A stretch of 64,000 nucleotides of DNA from Cunninghamia lanceolata (GCA_027924645.1 BSBN01000140.1:8562501-8626500); one strand, 5' to 3'. Positions 1-11,771 are shown, counted from the first letter of the stretch. A program made the numbers and translations. Notes: a model not told the origin generated them from the sequence alone.

Positions 1-647
1 TATTATTGAACCCCACTCGACTCCTTTTGTAGTTTACTTTTTTAGGATTGGTGGTCTAGGCTTATTCATATAGCAATGTTTCTGACATAAGTTAAGTGGT
101 ATCTCCAAGTCTCAACTCTAATAATTTGCATAAGGATTATCTTCTTGATCTTACGAGTCCAATCTTACATTTATTTCTTTGCTATTTGATATTTTAGGAA
201 AGGTATCTCCGATCTAAGCATGTGAGTGTCTAAGTAATTAGTCTAGTGCATTTTTGCCATTGTTGGGGGTTCAAACTTCATGATTCCTCAACACTTTAAG
301 TATAGAACACTCTAGGATCTCAAAACCCATTTCCATAACAGTTTTAATTAGAAACCTATGTTTAGGCTTATGCTATGCATTTTGTTAAAGTTCTGATTGT
401 TCCTTAAAAGCTTGCCTACCTAATGGATCTCATGATTAAGTTACTTAGAATGTGGTATTCAAAGTTCGTAAAGTTTGCTTACATTGTTGTACTTATTTCT
501 TGGACCTTTAAACATGTATTCGATATAAAAATGACCAATATTTATTAATTTAAGTAGAGATAGAAAGTGGTTTTCATTACACTATCTAATGGCTTTTAAG
601 TCTACTTGGTAGTACCCATATAAGGAAAATAACTAGTTAGAGAGATG
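1..647. other. No gene recognised
   Basis: AT-rich sequence with stops in all frames. I see no recognisable domain, LTR end, primer-binding site or tandem repeat. It is probably old decayed transposon or intergenic DNA. Confidence 0.5.
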
Positions 648-1392
648 AAGTATGATTACAAAGGCTATCATCATGCTTCAAAGATGTTCTCTCCATTGAA
701 AGAGATTAGGGATACAAAATTGGAGCATGTAGATGTCTGGGAGTTCGTGCAGTGGATCCACAAAGAAGGAGATATGACCTTTGAAGCCCAATTTATGGCC
801 CAAAGAGGATGTGTTTAAGCAGTTGCTTTCCCAATTTATCTACAATCTTTGGAACTTATGTTTCCATGTGCATAGAGATATGACTAGAAGAGAAGAAAGG
901 TATTTGGGTTGGCACATCAAATAGTCCAAGATATCAATCCAAATGTAATTGTGGGAGTATTTGGCATTTCCATTTATGCCTATTATGACAAAGTGAACAT
1001 GAAAGCATCTTTCAAGTACTATGAGACCAAGACTTCTATTATGATCAACTTCATCAATGACAATTAGCTTATCCAGAGGAGAAAGTTACCATTGAAGATG
1101 GCCAAGGTATTACCTAAATGTGAAGTCAAGGAATACCCTAAGGATTCCATCACCTTATTGAGAAGGGTCTTTGGACAACCCAATGTGAAGGATTTCTATC
1201 CCTGGATGTGTTACTTCATATTGTCAATCCTAAAAAAGAAGAAGATTAACAAGACCACCATTATAAGTGACAAGCTACATAAATAGTTAATTGATGTGCT
1301 TGAGTCAGACAGCTTCTACATGACTTCCTAACTTATCTACTTGTTAGCCAACAATACAAATTTTCTAGGGTTGATAATAGTAGAAACAATTA
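648..1392 (+). pseudogene. Decayed coding relic, family not recognised
   Basis: One plus-strand frame (codons starting at multiples of three) reads as plausible protein for about 245 codons but is broken by at least five stops, for example TAA at 816 and TAGs near 1065 and 1284. The best block (1092-1285) reads MAKVLPKCEVKEYPKD, then FGQPNVKDFYPWMCYF and an ISDKLHK motif, with aromatic and basic residues but no catalytic motif I know. The style resembles gag-like or plant-mobile-type proteins of large plant repeats, and is loosely like the minus-strand relic at 61.7-64 kb. I cannot assign a function. It could be a chance frame, but the amino-acid composition argues for past coding. Confidence 0.4.
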
Positions 1393-1617
1393 GGTAAAAA
1401 AAAAATGATCATTACCCATAGCTTGAATTGAAATAGAGTTAGAGGCATCAAAATCACGTTAACGATGCATTTGTATTTTTAGTCATGAAGTGCCTTGAGA
1501 ATGACTATGCAAAAAAATTTTCCCTATAGGCAACACAATAATTGGTAAACTGCGGAAGCTAGTTTATCCAAATTAAATCATTCTCTTACATCAAAATCTA
1601 GGGTTTCCATAAGGCCC

Positions 1618-1721
1618 GATACAAACTTCCAAGTAACGTCCGGAAAAGATAAAGTAAGAAAACGCGTAGGATACAAGCTTCCAAGTACCGTGTGGAAAAG
1701 ATAAAGTGAGAAAACGCGAAG
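1618..1721. repeat. Two-copy 52-bp tandem repeat
   Basis: Two adjacent units starting GATACAA and ending AAAACGCG, at 1618-1669 and 1670-1721, with several substitutions between them. The overlapping minus-strand open frame is a by-product of the duplication and is not called as a gene. Confidence 0.8.
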
Positions 1722-1935
1722 ATTACGGAAATGAAAACCGTGTGCAAGAAGAAATGCAGAAATAGACGGTGTGTCCCACAAACAATATGGAGTGGAGTGC
1801 GTAGGGAATCCAATGCAACCATCGCGATCATGGTTTCTTAAAGTCGAATACATTTGTCTGTAGAACATTATTTCTTATTACATTTGTCTTTACGACTTTA
1901 GGACTTCACGACTTTAGGACTGTAAACATTTGCCT

Positions 1936-3403
1936 TTACGACTGTTAATACCCACATTCTTTTATACGCATTTTAAAGTTTAAATTAAAAATGAGTTGTG
2001 AGAATGCCGCAATAAATTGGTTTTAAGGATTTTTTCAATTTATTGTAGCCTAGATCAAATAATATTAATATTTATTTAAAATTATCATATTTAATTTAAA
2101 ATATAAAATAATATTAATAAACAAATTTAATAGATAAAATTAATATTTTTACTATAGAATAATTGAATTTTTTAAAATATATTTTTTACATTATTTTTTA
2201 AAATATATTATAATATTGGAATATTAAATGATATACATATTATTGAATTTATTATATATTAAATCTTAAAATATTTTAAAATAAATATTTAAAAGTATAT
2301 TACATTTTATTTAAAATTTAAATTAAGGTATTTAATACAATATATTGTTGTAAAGTACAAAATTGTATATATTATTTTTGTTAACTCTCAACACATTGTT
2401 TTGATATTCAATTTATCTTATTTTTTTTAGAAGTTGACTCAAGCCTTAAATTGATCGTACATCTACTACTTATCACTTTAAAAAGAAGATTTGTCTTTCC
2501 CTGCTAGAATTTTCCCTTACAAGACTAGACCACGGGCTCAAATATGTCTACTAGACAAAATTACAAATTAATAGTTACCACATAAGGCAACTTGTGTACA
2601 CTTCAAACAACATTATGTGTTAACACATAAGTGTTCGTTATGATATATTCAACTATGCAAGCCATCACATTATTGCATGCCACTAACCATGACTCAATGC
2701 TTCTCTGCACACCACTTACCAATTAATCTGCAGTCAACAATTTATACATTTTGCATCCACATAAGACATCCTATTTAGAGAGAAAGATTAAAAGATCAAC
2801 TATAAGGAACATAACTTCCAATCAAATGGAAGGTCAAGCAATTTGGATCATGGATCATTTCATATTCTCAAATTGTTTGGTAACCATATTATATATGCAT
2901 TTAATCTTCCATGTGGAAATATGGATAACTGAATACTCTAGGAAAACCAGTTTAATGTGATCACCTCTCTTTGGTCACGAGAATTCCCATTCCTAGCCTT
3001 GCTATCTATAATATCTTTTTTAGCCAATTCATATATCTATTTTAATAGAGGCATCACATACTTTTCTAAAAGTTTTCTACCCTATGTTCAATTAGGTATT
3101 AGATTATTCATATTTTCTAGTTTTTTGCACAACATTTTAAGGAATGTTTCCCACTTCATTCAACTTACACTTGAACCTCATAGTAAGAGAAAAATGGTCA
3201 AGAAGCAATGTGATGTAGTCATGGCCAGAGGGTTCAATGAAGGATTATCCAACCATGTAGCTTAGTGAACAATCACACAATGAAACTCGATGTAATAACC
3301 TAAAAAACATCATGATATTTATTGATTCACAATAATGAATTATTAACAATATACTATAATGGGCTTACAACATGCTAAGACACAACTGTTTGATTATATA
3401 TAT
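1936..3403. other. Flank of element E, copy 1; no gene
   Basis: Very AT-rich DNA (1960-2420), then mixed sequence that precedes the E LTR. Short open frames at 2751-3265 are not conserved: the copy at 17217-18691 carries a frame-breaking insertion near 18302 and an in-frame stop near 18494. I treat them as noise. Confidence 0.6.
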
Positions 3404-3816
3404 TGTTGGTGTAATTAATTAATTGCACCTTTATTTAAGTTTACATAGGTAATTATTATTTATTTACTTGAGTAAAATAATAAATAAGAGCACATGTAAT
3501 TTCGTTGATTTATGGGAGCACATGCAAATAACTCATGCAATATCTCCCACATCAAGATGAGTTCACTACACATCTCTACTCATGCAATTTAGTTAGTCTC
3601 TAGTTCACTTCTCTCCTCAAGGACACTTGTTACATTGACTTGTGCATGCGGCTTATTTATATGTACTTCTTCCATTCATTTGATGGTTGATTTGGTTGAG
3701 TAATTCATTTCATCTATTTTGAAATATCTTGTATTATTGTATATTACATTATTTGTTTTGTGCTTATAGCTATTGTAACTTTCTTCTTGCACCTAGATTC
3801 AGGCTTGTGTAATTGG
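3404..3816 (+). repeat. Element E 5' LTR fragment, copy 1
   Basis: Begins TGTTGGTGTAATTAATT and ends GTGTAATTGG, where element B inserted. It matches 18692-19102 and the E 3' LTR around 38685-40103. The last 19 bp of the LTR and the E interior are missing here, because the duplicated block ends inside the gypsy element further right. Confidence 0.85.
3812..3816. repeat. Target-site duplication ATTGG (B into E, copy 1)
   Basis: ATTGG directly precedes the B LTR start. The partner is at 36600-36604, after the B' right LTR of copy 2. In copy 2 the left duplication has mutated to ATAGG (19098-19102). Confidence 0.85.
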
Positions 3817-4667
3817 TGTTGAAATACATAGGACAACTGAGAGGGCGGTGAATCAGTTGTCACAAAAACTTAGCTTCATATGAATATCAAACCATCAACT
3901 ACTTAATTACTGATAATTAGATTTAATCATGAAAGCATAGAACAATAAACTTCATCACAAGCACACATTCAACATAGTAGACACCAAATTTTTACGTGGA
4001 AAACCCTAAAAGGGAAAAACCATGGTGGGTGTTAGCCCACAAAAATATATATGTTATATCAATACTGAAAAATAGAGGCTCGCTGCCTATAGGTTCACTT
4101 CACAAAGAGGCTCACTGCCTATAGGTTCACTACCCAAAGAGGTTCACTGCAAAGATCAGCTCACTGCCAAGGATTTTGAACTGAGATAATAGCATCTACT
4201 CCATGCTGGGGTTCAGTTCCATTTAAGCGCAATACATTTTCTCTACTCTACTCTGCCTTTACTCTTCACACTTATCTTCCCATTTTGCCCAAGGATATCT
4301 TTTTTACGATTTCATTACAAGCCTTTATACAATTCATCAACCTTGGAATGTACATCAAGGTTGGCATTACATTCATCAACTGTTGGAACAATTTCCAAGG
4401 TCAGCATTACAAACATACATAAATAGGTATGGATCTAATACAAAGATTTGCTAAGGAAAAGATGTAAAGATGTATGCGGATCATGTCATGCCTTAGCTGG
4501 GACTCAAATGCAATCCTTGATGCCATGACATGCTTCTACAATCTTCAATGCATATCCGCAATTAGTGAAATCAACCAAGTCAGCCAAGACTAGTGAGAAC
4601 ACTAGGTCTTCTAAGAACATTCTTCATTCACGGTCCAACTTTCTCTTTGTGGACCAATCCAAGAGTA

Positions 4668-4672
4668 GGTAC
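4668..4672. repeat. Target-site duplication GGTAC, left of A
   Basis: Five bases directly before TGTTGG; identical to 11767-11771. The unoccupied site is present once at 19944-19948 and once at 35972-35976. Confidence 0.95.
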
Positions 4673-5958
4673 TGTTGGATTTAAGGCATACAACTGAGAG
4701 GGGGGGGTGAATCAGTTGTATAAAACTTCTTATTCTTTCAAACACTTGATTCTTCGTTGTTAGTTAATAGCATATCAATTAATCATCCATGAAAGCATAA
4801 AACATAAGAGCAGATAAACATCAACACATTGAACACCAAGATTTTGATGTGGAAAACCCGGTTAAGGGAAAAACCACGGGGTGATTAACCCAAGGATTAT
4901 TCTCTGTTAGAAGAATAAGAAAAAGAATGGCACTTGCCAATTAGGGCTCACTGCCCGAGCACACTGCTCACAAAGAGGCCCACTGCCTACAAGGAGACAC
5001 ACTGTCTACAAAGTGATAAGAATCACAGTCTTGAACTAGAGAATGACATCTCTACCATGTCCGGATCAGTTCCATTTAAGCCCAAAACCTCTGCTCTGTC
5101 TTTCGCACCTCTCTTCGCTATCCCACACTCATCCACACAATCCACACTTCGAAATGAACTCACAAATCGTTATTTATACAAGACATCAACTTAGGAACAA
5201 ACATCTAAGTCAGCAATCAACCATAAGAGTATCCGCAAGATGAATAACACATCCGGTTGGCCACCACAAGAATATTCGCAGGATGAACAACTCATCCAGT
5301 CGGCTAAACAGAGCAAGAACTTCATCCGGAAGAATAACTTCAATTCTGGGCTCTACTATCAATGCGGACCAACAACACAACCTCAACATGATCCAAGAAC
5401 CTTCACAAGCCTGCCTGAATGACCAGATACATCCGCACTTCCTCTACTTACTGGAATCTCTTGTCTTCCTCATCTGGAACTTCAAGAGCACAGACTGTCC
5501 CCACTGTCATAATGCAGGAGGTACTTCCAGACCTCCAAATTATACACAACTCGAGATGGCACATCACAAGGACATCCCAAAGACTCCTTCCAATCCGCAG
5601 ATTAGAATTATACAGTTCCGGACCTCACCGGACCTTTTTGTGATCTTCTGTCACCTCTGAATACTTGCCGGAACCGGTTCTACACCGGCAGCCACAACTC
5701 CTTCAGATCTTCATGCGGACCTCTGAAATCTTAACTGAAGCATCTCAAGACTCATATCTACAAACCCTTTAATCCGTATCCTCCGGTTCGCATCCTATAC
5801 AGTACATTTGCCTTCTTCTCATCACTGTTCTTTACTGTTCCTGACTGAGGCTAATTTTCTCAATATCCTCAGCACACTGCTCATTGAATCCTTCTTGTCA
5901 AAGCAATATGAGTATGTTGACATCAATGACAACACTGGTTTACCTCATACTTGCAACA
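4673..5958 (-). repeat. Element A left LTR (3' LTR)
   Basis: TGTTGGATTT...CTTGCAACA, 1286 bp. It contains a TATA-like box for the minus strand at 5171-5178 and CTCACTGCC-type short repeats at about 4943-5010. Several plus-strand open frames of 60-125 codons occur here and in the right LTR, but they have no domain and are by-products. Confidence 0.95.
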
Positions 5959-5970
5959 ATCTCCCCCTTT
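5959..5970 (-). promoter_or_regulatory. Element A polypurine tract
   Basis: The minus strand reads AAAGGGGGAGAT directly before the 3' LTR. This is the expected plus-strand primer of reverse transcription. Confidence 0.9.
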
Positions 5971-6272
5971 GTCATTGATGGCAACATATGATGTGAAAAA
6001 CCATCAAGACAAGAAACTTCTCCTTTCTGTCACTTCTCCCCCTATCAGCAACATGTCTTCTCCTCATTTACTGCTCCCCTTTTGATCATCAGCTACTTGT
6101 TTTTCACATGTCTTCTCTCCCCCTTTGACATCAATGGCAAAGGGCTCATACTTGCAATTCTCATACATCAGAATCATACCAGCTGCTCCCCCTTAGTTGC
6201 AGCTTCCCATCATCAATCCGGATCACAAGATATGACTGTGATATCCACCGGACTGATGCACATCAGTGCATC
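5971..6272 (-). other. Element A 3' untranslated region with extra polypurine-like tracts
   Basis: About 300 bp between the RNase H stop and the true polypurine tract. It holds four more purine runs on the minus strand (near 6031, 6078, 6111 and 6185), each like GGGGGAGA or GGGGAG. The stretch around 6111-6160 resembles the LTR terminus itself, including ACATCAATGGCAA and CATACTTGCAA, which suggests an internal duplication of the LTR-PPT boundary. Confidence 0.6.
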
Positions 6273-7090
6273 CTAGTTCATCACCGGAGGGGCCATGACC
6301 CCTAACTTCTCCCAGAGATATTCAAAAGAGTCCTTGGGAAGAGGTTTAGTAAAGATATCTGCAATCTGATCCTTGGAGGGAACATACTCCAATCTGACTT
6401 CTTCCTTGTTCACTTGTTCTCTCAAAAAGTGAAACTTGATAGATATGTGCTTAGTCTTAGAATGCAATACCGGATTCTTAGAAATATTAATTGCACTTGA
6501 ATTATCACATAAAATTGTGATAGGCTCCTCATATTCAACTTTAATGTCTCTTAGCATCTGTTTCATCCATAAGATTTGAGTGCAACTACCTGCTGCTGCA
6601 ATGTATTCTGCTTTAGTTGTAGACAGAGATATTGCATCTTGTTTCTTGCTTAGCCAAGAAACCAATCTCTTCCCCAAAAAGAATGCTCCACCACTAGTGC
6701 TCTTCCGGTCATCCACATCTCCTTCCCAATCTGCATCTATGTAAGCATGAAGAGAGAAATCCGGATCTCTAGGGTACCATAGACCATACTCAACTGTTCC
6801 TTTCAAGTACCTTAAAATTCTTTTGATTGCCATAACATGATATTCTCTAGGATCAGCCTGGAATCTTGCCACAAGACCAACAGCCTGCATTATATCTAGT
6901 CTAGTTTGAGTGAGATACAACAATCCACCAATCATTGATCTATACTTTGTCTGATCTACCTTTGGAGAATCATCATCTTTGCTTAACTTACATCCGGTTG
7001 CCATAGGAGTGTTCATTGGCTTTGAGTCTTCCATACCAAATTTCCTTAAACAATTCTTTCACATATTTGGTCTGAGAAATGAAGATCCCT
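6273..7090 (-). pseudogene. Element A RNase H and end of reverse transcriptase
   Basis: Minus-strand C-terminal part of copia pol. The 253-codon open part begins after a frameshift and reads MEDSKPMNTPMATG, then the connection domain (YRSMIGGLLYLTQTRLDI), then RNase H: DADWEGDVDDRKSTSGG, SWLSKKQDAISLST, KAEYIAA, LCDNSSAINISKNP and KTKHISIKFHFLREQ. It ends at a TAG (6270-6272). RNase H degrades the RNA of the RNA-DNA hybrid. Two single-base insertions, one in an A-run near 7091-7097 and one near 7045, separate it from the upstream reverse transcriptase frame. The usual AEAEY motif reads TKAEY here, a G-to-A type change. Confidence 0.9.
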
Positions 7091-7832
7091 TTTTTGTTTG
7101 AGTAATTTGCAGACCCAAGAAGAAATTCATTTCACCAAGCATAGACATTTCAAACTCACTTTTCATCTGATTTGCAAAAGTTTTGCACATACTATCTCTT
7201 CCTCCAAAAATGATATCATCCACAAACACTTCAACAATCAAAATGTTTTCATGATCAATTTTGAAATATAAGTTATTGTCAGCAGTACCTTTGTTGAATC
7301 CAATCTGCACAAGATGCTTATCCAACCTTTCATACCATGCTCTTGGGGCTTGCTTCAATCCATACAAAGTTTTCTTCAACTTGCAGACCATATCATCATT
7401 ATCAGACAATTGAAATCCATCCGGTTGTTCAATGTAGACTTCTTCTTCCAGATCACCATTTAGGAAGGCAGACTTGACATCCATCTGATATACCTTGAAG
7501 TCTTTGAAGGCAGCAAATGCAAGAAGTAATCTGACTACTTCAATTCTTGCCACCGGAGCAAAAGTCTCTTCAAAGTCAATTCCTTCTATTTGAGAGTAGC
7601 CTTTGCAGACCAATCTAGCTTTGTTTCTGATTACTTCACCAGCTTCATTTAGTTTGTTCCGGAAGACCCACTTGGTTCCAATTACATTCATGTCTCTAGG
7701 TCTGGGAACAAGATCCCAAGTATGATTTTTCTCAATTTGCATCAATTCATCTTCCATTGCTTTGGTCCAGTTTTCATCATTGCAGGCTTCATTTATTGTT
7801 TTAGGTTCAATCTTTGAAATCAGACAACATTC
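7091..7832 (-). pseudogene. Element A reverse transcriptase
   Basis: Minus-strand frame starting after the TAG at 7833-7835. It carries the copia RT signature: [96 protein letters not shown] and an FVDDIIFGG active-site box (the usual box is YVDD; Tyr is Phe here). It would copy the element RNA into cDNA in cytoplasmic particles. The frame ends early (7059) because of the indel near 7091-7097. The upstream stop may be a single substitution. Confidence 0.93.
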
Positions 7833-7835
7833 ATC

Positions 7836-8378
7836 CTAATTTTGAGCAACATTCCTTCTAGTTTGTACACCTTTGCTTCTGTCACCTATGATCTGATCTT
7901 CAGAGTGGTTCAGTCTTACATACCTTGGAATTTTGGGAGTATCCTGCACTGCTGCTTCTTGATCAGGCTCATTCAAACCTATCTCTTCTTCCTGATTTAC
8001 CGGATCAGGCTGACTCTGTCTTACCGGAGAGGATTGAGTTCCTTGAACACTGTCTTGGTCATCTTCATCAAACTCATAAAATCTTGAAGGCTTCTCAATT
8101 CCTTCATCAACTTTCACATTGGTGCTTTCTATCATCTTCCTCAATCTCTTATTGTAACACCGGTATGCTTTGCTTTGAGTGGAGTAACCCAAGAAAATTC
8201 CTTCATCACTTCTAGCATCAAACTTTCCTAGATCTTCATCTCTTTTAGTATAACACTTGCTACCAAATACTCTGAAATATTTCACAGTAGGAGTGATGCC
8301 AAACCAGAGTTCATAGGGGGTCTTACCGATGTTGTTTCTGATTTGAACTCGATTGAGAGTGTAGACTGCAGTGCTGAT
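7836..8378 (-). pseudogene. Element A integrase C-terminal part and linker
   Basis: Directly continues the gag-protease-integrase frame after the TAA at 8379-8381. It reads STAVYTLNRVQI-like residues, then KYFRVFGSKCYTKRDEDLGKFD, GIFLGYSTQSKAYRCYNKRLRKMIESTNVKVDEG (copia integrase C-terminal domain), an acidic Q/P-rich linker, and SEDQIIGDRSKGVQTRRN before the TAG at 7833-7835. The SEDQIIG linker is the landmark used below to read the rearranged element B. Confidence 0.9.
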
Positions 8379-10424
8379 AGCTTATTTCCAAAACATTTGA
8401 GGAACATTTGCTTCCAACATCATTATCCTGGCAGCTTCCTGGATGGTCCGATTCTTTCTCTCAACTACTCCATTCTGCTGTGGAGTCCTAGGAGCAGACA
8501 ACTGTCTCCTTATACCCTGCTTCTCACAAAAGTCAATGAACTCACCAGATGTAAATTCACCACCTCTATCAGACCTTAGACACTTTAGTTTCAATCCGGT
8601 TTGATTCTCTACCATAGCTTTAAAGATTTTGAACTTCTCAAATGCTTCTGATTTTTCTTTTAGAAAGGTAACCCACATCATCCGGGAATGATCATCAATT
8701 AACAACATGAAATATCTATCACCTTGCAGACTCTTGATTCTTGTCGGACCACAGAGATCAGTATGTACTAATTCCAACAATCCGGTAGAAGACTGATCTT
8801 GGCTTTTGAAAGAGACTCTGCTTTGTTTACCTAGCTGACATTCTTTGCACAAACTATTTGTAGGTTTCATCAATTTTGGAAGATCTCTTACAGCCTGAGT
8901 ATTGCTTATCTTGATGATGTTATCAAAATTTACATGACACATTCTTCTATGCCATAACCAACTCTGATCAATTTGAACAAACAAACAACTTTTATTTGAA
9001 CCAACCAGATGAAAGATATTACCTTTTGTCTGAGTACCAGATGTAATTTCAGTTCCGGAGCTTGTAAAGATTCTGCATTTTCCATTCTTGAACCGGAGAT
9101 CATAGCCTTTGTCCACTAACTGACCAACACTGAGAAGATTGTGCTTCAATCCTTCAACATATAGTACGTTACCTGTTTTTCTCTTTCCATCAAAGGAAAT
9201 AGTTCCCCTGCCTCTGATTCTGCCAGCAGAATTGTCACCAAACTTTACCATTCCTCCTTCATACCTTTCCAAATTTAAGAACTTATTCTTGTCACCAGTC
9301 ATATGGTGAGAACATCCACTATCAATAACCCAATCATCCTTTTCTTCCACTTGAGCAGCCAAAGCTTTTTCAACAACTTTGTGATTGACAGATTCAGAGA
9401 GTATTGAATCTTCTTCCTTGATGGCAATAAACACCCACTCATTTCCGGATTTGCTTCCTAGTTCTGATTCATCATCTGTTACTCCTTCATTGTCATCTTC
9501 TTCATGAACATAATAGCAATTCTTTTGAAACCTTTGTCTGTTAGTATTAGACCTTGCAGATCTTTCCGGACATCTTGAAGCAAAATGACCAATCTTATTG
9601 CAGTTGAAACACTTAAAGGGTAGTTTTCCTTCATACTTACCGGATCCTCTTGGCAGTCTCTTTGCAATGAGGGCTTCAAGTTGAGCTGTTTCTGCTTCTT
9701 CTTCCATGTCTCTTCTTGCTTGACCATACCATGACATTTTCCTTGATGAGTTTTCTCCCGGATCAAGTCTCTGTTTGCCTTTCACATAGGCACTGGCTTT
9801 GAAAGCAGATTCAGTCTTGGGAGGATCATCTCCAAACTCGGTCATTTCAAATGCAGCTAGTTTGCCAGCTAGTTGTTCTCTTGTGATAGTTGTGTGGGCT
9901 CTGAATTCATCAATGGCAGCAACCTTGATTTTGTAGGCAGCAGGAAGGGATCTTAGGATTTTGCAGACAATCTCATTTTCATCTAGAGTTCCACCAGCAT
10001 TTCTAATTCCACATACCAGCTCATTCACTCTTGGCATAAAGGTAGTGATGTTTTCATCATCTCTCATCTTCAATCTTTCAAATTTCCCTTTCAGACTTTG
10101 CAACCTTGCACTTTTGACAAACTCATCTCCTTCATACAGAAGTTCCAGTTTAGTCAGGATCTCATATGCAGTTGGTAGGTCAATAACATTTGAGAGATCT
10201 GAATCATTCAATGCGCTTAGTAGGGCTTCCTTGGTCCGCAGATTATTTTCAACATCTGTGATTTCATTCAGAGTTGTCAGACCACCTTGTGGAGGTACAT
10301 ATGGTTTTGAGACCATAGCCAAGTATGCTTTTCCCATACATTCCAAGTGACACTTCATGCGACCTTTCCAGAGAGTGAAGTTGGTTCCATCGAACTTCGG
10401 ACTATCCTTCTTGTATGACGACAT
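8379..10424 (-). CDS. Element A gag-protease-integrase polyprotein (N-terminal part)
   Basis: The longest intact frame in the window. The real start is the ATG at 10422-10424 (MSSYKKDSPKF); a few codons upstream are open but lack ATG. Residues 10-35 (FDGTNFTLWKGRMKCHL) and up to about 200 form the copia gag (DUF4219/UBN2 type). A CCHC knuckle (CFNCNKIGHFASRC) is at about 272-285. Protease has WVIDSGCSHHMTGD with the catalytic DSG at about 368-370. Then come the GAG-pre-integrase zinc site (WHRRMCH...CKEC) and the integrase catalytic D556, D619 and E655 (HTDLCGP, RSDRGGEF, NGVVERKN), with 35 residues between D619 and E655. The frame ends at a TAA at 8379-8381, where the family has an acidic residue (WK-E-A), so one G-to-T change explains the break. 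Confidence 0.95.
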
Positions 10425-10467
10425 CCTGGATCTCCTCAAGCGGTTAAGCTCCTTTCAGAGGAACTTG

Positions 10468-10479
10468 GCTCTGATACCA
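10468..10479 (-). other. Element A primer-binding site (initiator-Met tRNA)
   Basis: The minus strand reads TGGTATCAGAGC two bases after the 5' LTR end, complementary to the 3' end of plant initiator-methionine tRNA. It is not a tRNA gene. Confidence 0.95.
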
Positions 10480-10481
10480 AT

Positions 10482-11766
10482 TGTTGGATTTAAGGAATAC
10501 AACTGAGAGGGGGGGTGAATCAGTTGTATAAAACTTCTTGTTCTTTCAAACACTTGATTCTTCGTTGTTAGTTAACAGCATATCAATTAATCATCCATGA
10601 AAGCATAAAACACAAGAGTAGATAAACATCAACACACTGAACACCAAGATTTTGACGTGGAAAACCCGGTTAAGGGAAAAACCATGAGGTGATTAACCCA
10701 AGGATTATTCTCTGTTAGAAGAATAAGAAAAAGAATGGTACTTGCCAATTAGGGCTCACTACCCGAGCACACTGCTCACAAAGAGGCCCACTGCCTACAA
10801 GGAGACACACTGTCTACAAAGTGATAAGAATCACAGTCTTGAACTGGAGAATGACATCTCTACCATGTCCGGATTAGTTCCATTTAAGCCCAAAACCTCC
10901 GCTCTGTCTTTCGCACCTCTCTTCGCTATCCCACACTCATCCACACAATCCACACTTCGAAATGAACTCACAAACCGTTATTTATACAAGACATCAACTT
11001 AGGAACAAACATCTAAGTCGGCAATCAACCATAAGAGTATCCGCAAGATGAATAACACATCCGGTCGGCCACCACAAGAACATTCGCAGGATGAACAACT
11101 CATCCAGTCGGCTAAACAGAGCAAGAACTTCATCCGGAAGAATAACTTCAATTCTGGGCTCTACTATCAATGCGGACCAACAACACAACCTCAACATGAT
11201 CCAAGAACCTTCACAAGCCTGCCTGAATGACCAGATACATCTGCACTTCCTCTACTTACTGGAATCTCTTGTCTTCCTCATCCGGAACTTCAAGAGCACA
11301 GACTGTCCCCACTGTCATAATGCAGGAGGTACTTCCGGACCTCCAAATTATACACAACTTGAGATGGCACATCACAAGGACATCCCAAAGACTCCTTCCA
11401 ATCCGCAGATTAGGATTATACAGTTCCGGACCTCACCGGACCTTTTTGTGATCCTCTGTCACCTTTGAATACTTGCCGGAACCGGTTCTACACCGGCAGC
11501 CACAACTCCTTCAGATCTTCATGCGGACCTCTGAAATCTTAACTGAAGCATCTCAAGACTCATATCTACAAACCCTTTAATCCACATCCTCCGGTTCGCA
11601 TCCTATACAGTACATTTGCCTTCTTCTCATCACTGTTCTTTACTGTTCCTGACTGAGGCTAATTTTCTCAATATCCTCAGCACACTGCTCATTGAATCCT
11701 TCTTGTCAAAGCAATATGAGTATGTTGACATCAATGACAACACTGGTTTACCTCATACTTGCAACA
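10482..11766 (-). repeat. Element A right LTR (5' LTR)
   Basis: 1285 bp, TGTTGG...CAACA, matching 4673-5958. As the 5' LTR it holds the promoter: the minus strand has TATAAATA at 10979-10986, so U3 would be about 780 bp and R plus U5 about 500 bp. Confidence 0.95.
10979..10986 (-). promoter_or_regulatory. TATA-like box of element A 5' LTR
   Basis: TATAAATA on the minus strand, at a sensible place inside the LTR (about 500 bp before the LTR-interior boundary). The same box is kept in the other LTR at 5171-5178. Confidence 0.55.
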
Positions 11767-11771
11767 GGTAC
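11767..11771. repeat. Target-site duplication GGTAC, right of A
   Basis: Immediately follows CAACA. It is followed by ATGATCAGGAGACATCC, the continuation of the element B LTR. Confidence 0.95.

Larger units (their letters stand above)
4673..11766 (-). mobile_element. Element A: young, nearly intact Ty1-copia retrotransposon
   Basis: This is a 7094-bp element with LTRs of 1286 and 1285 bp that begin TGTTGG and end CAACA, flanked by perfect GGTAC target duplications. On the minus strand the order is 5' LTR, initiator-Met primer site, gag, CCHC knuckle, protease, integrase, reverse transcriptase, RNase H, polypurine tract and 3' LTR, the Pseudoviridae/copia order. The LTRs differ at roughly 30 sites by eye (about 2%), almost all transitions. 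The coding frame has two stops and two one-base indels, so the copy is probably inactive. It sits inside the LTR of a related element and is absent from copy 2 of the duplication. Confidence 0.95.

Noticed and set aside
2751..3265. Two plus-strand open frames (69 and 102 codons) upstream of the E LTR
   Set aside because: The paralogous DNA at 18030-18550 has a frame-breaking insertion and an in-frame stop, and no domain is seen; not conserved, so noise.
4934..5660. Plus-strand open frames of 60-125 codons repeated at 10742-11468
   Set aside because: They lie wholly inside the two LTRs of element A, antisense to its transcription, and are repeated only because LTRs are repeated. Composition is low-complexity with no motif.
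9961..10350. 129-codon plus-strand frame
   Set aside because: Antisense shadow of the element A gag frame.
10468..10479. Possible tRNA gene fragment (also at 28847, 30614 and 36624)
   Set aside because: Only the 12-base complement of the tRNA 3' end is present, next to LTRs; these are primer-binding sites, and no cloverleaf sequence is seen.
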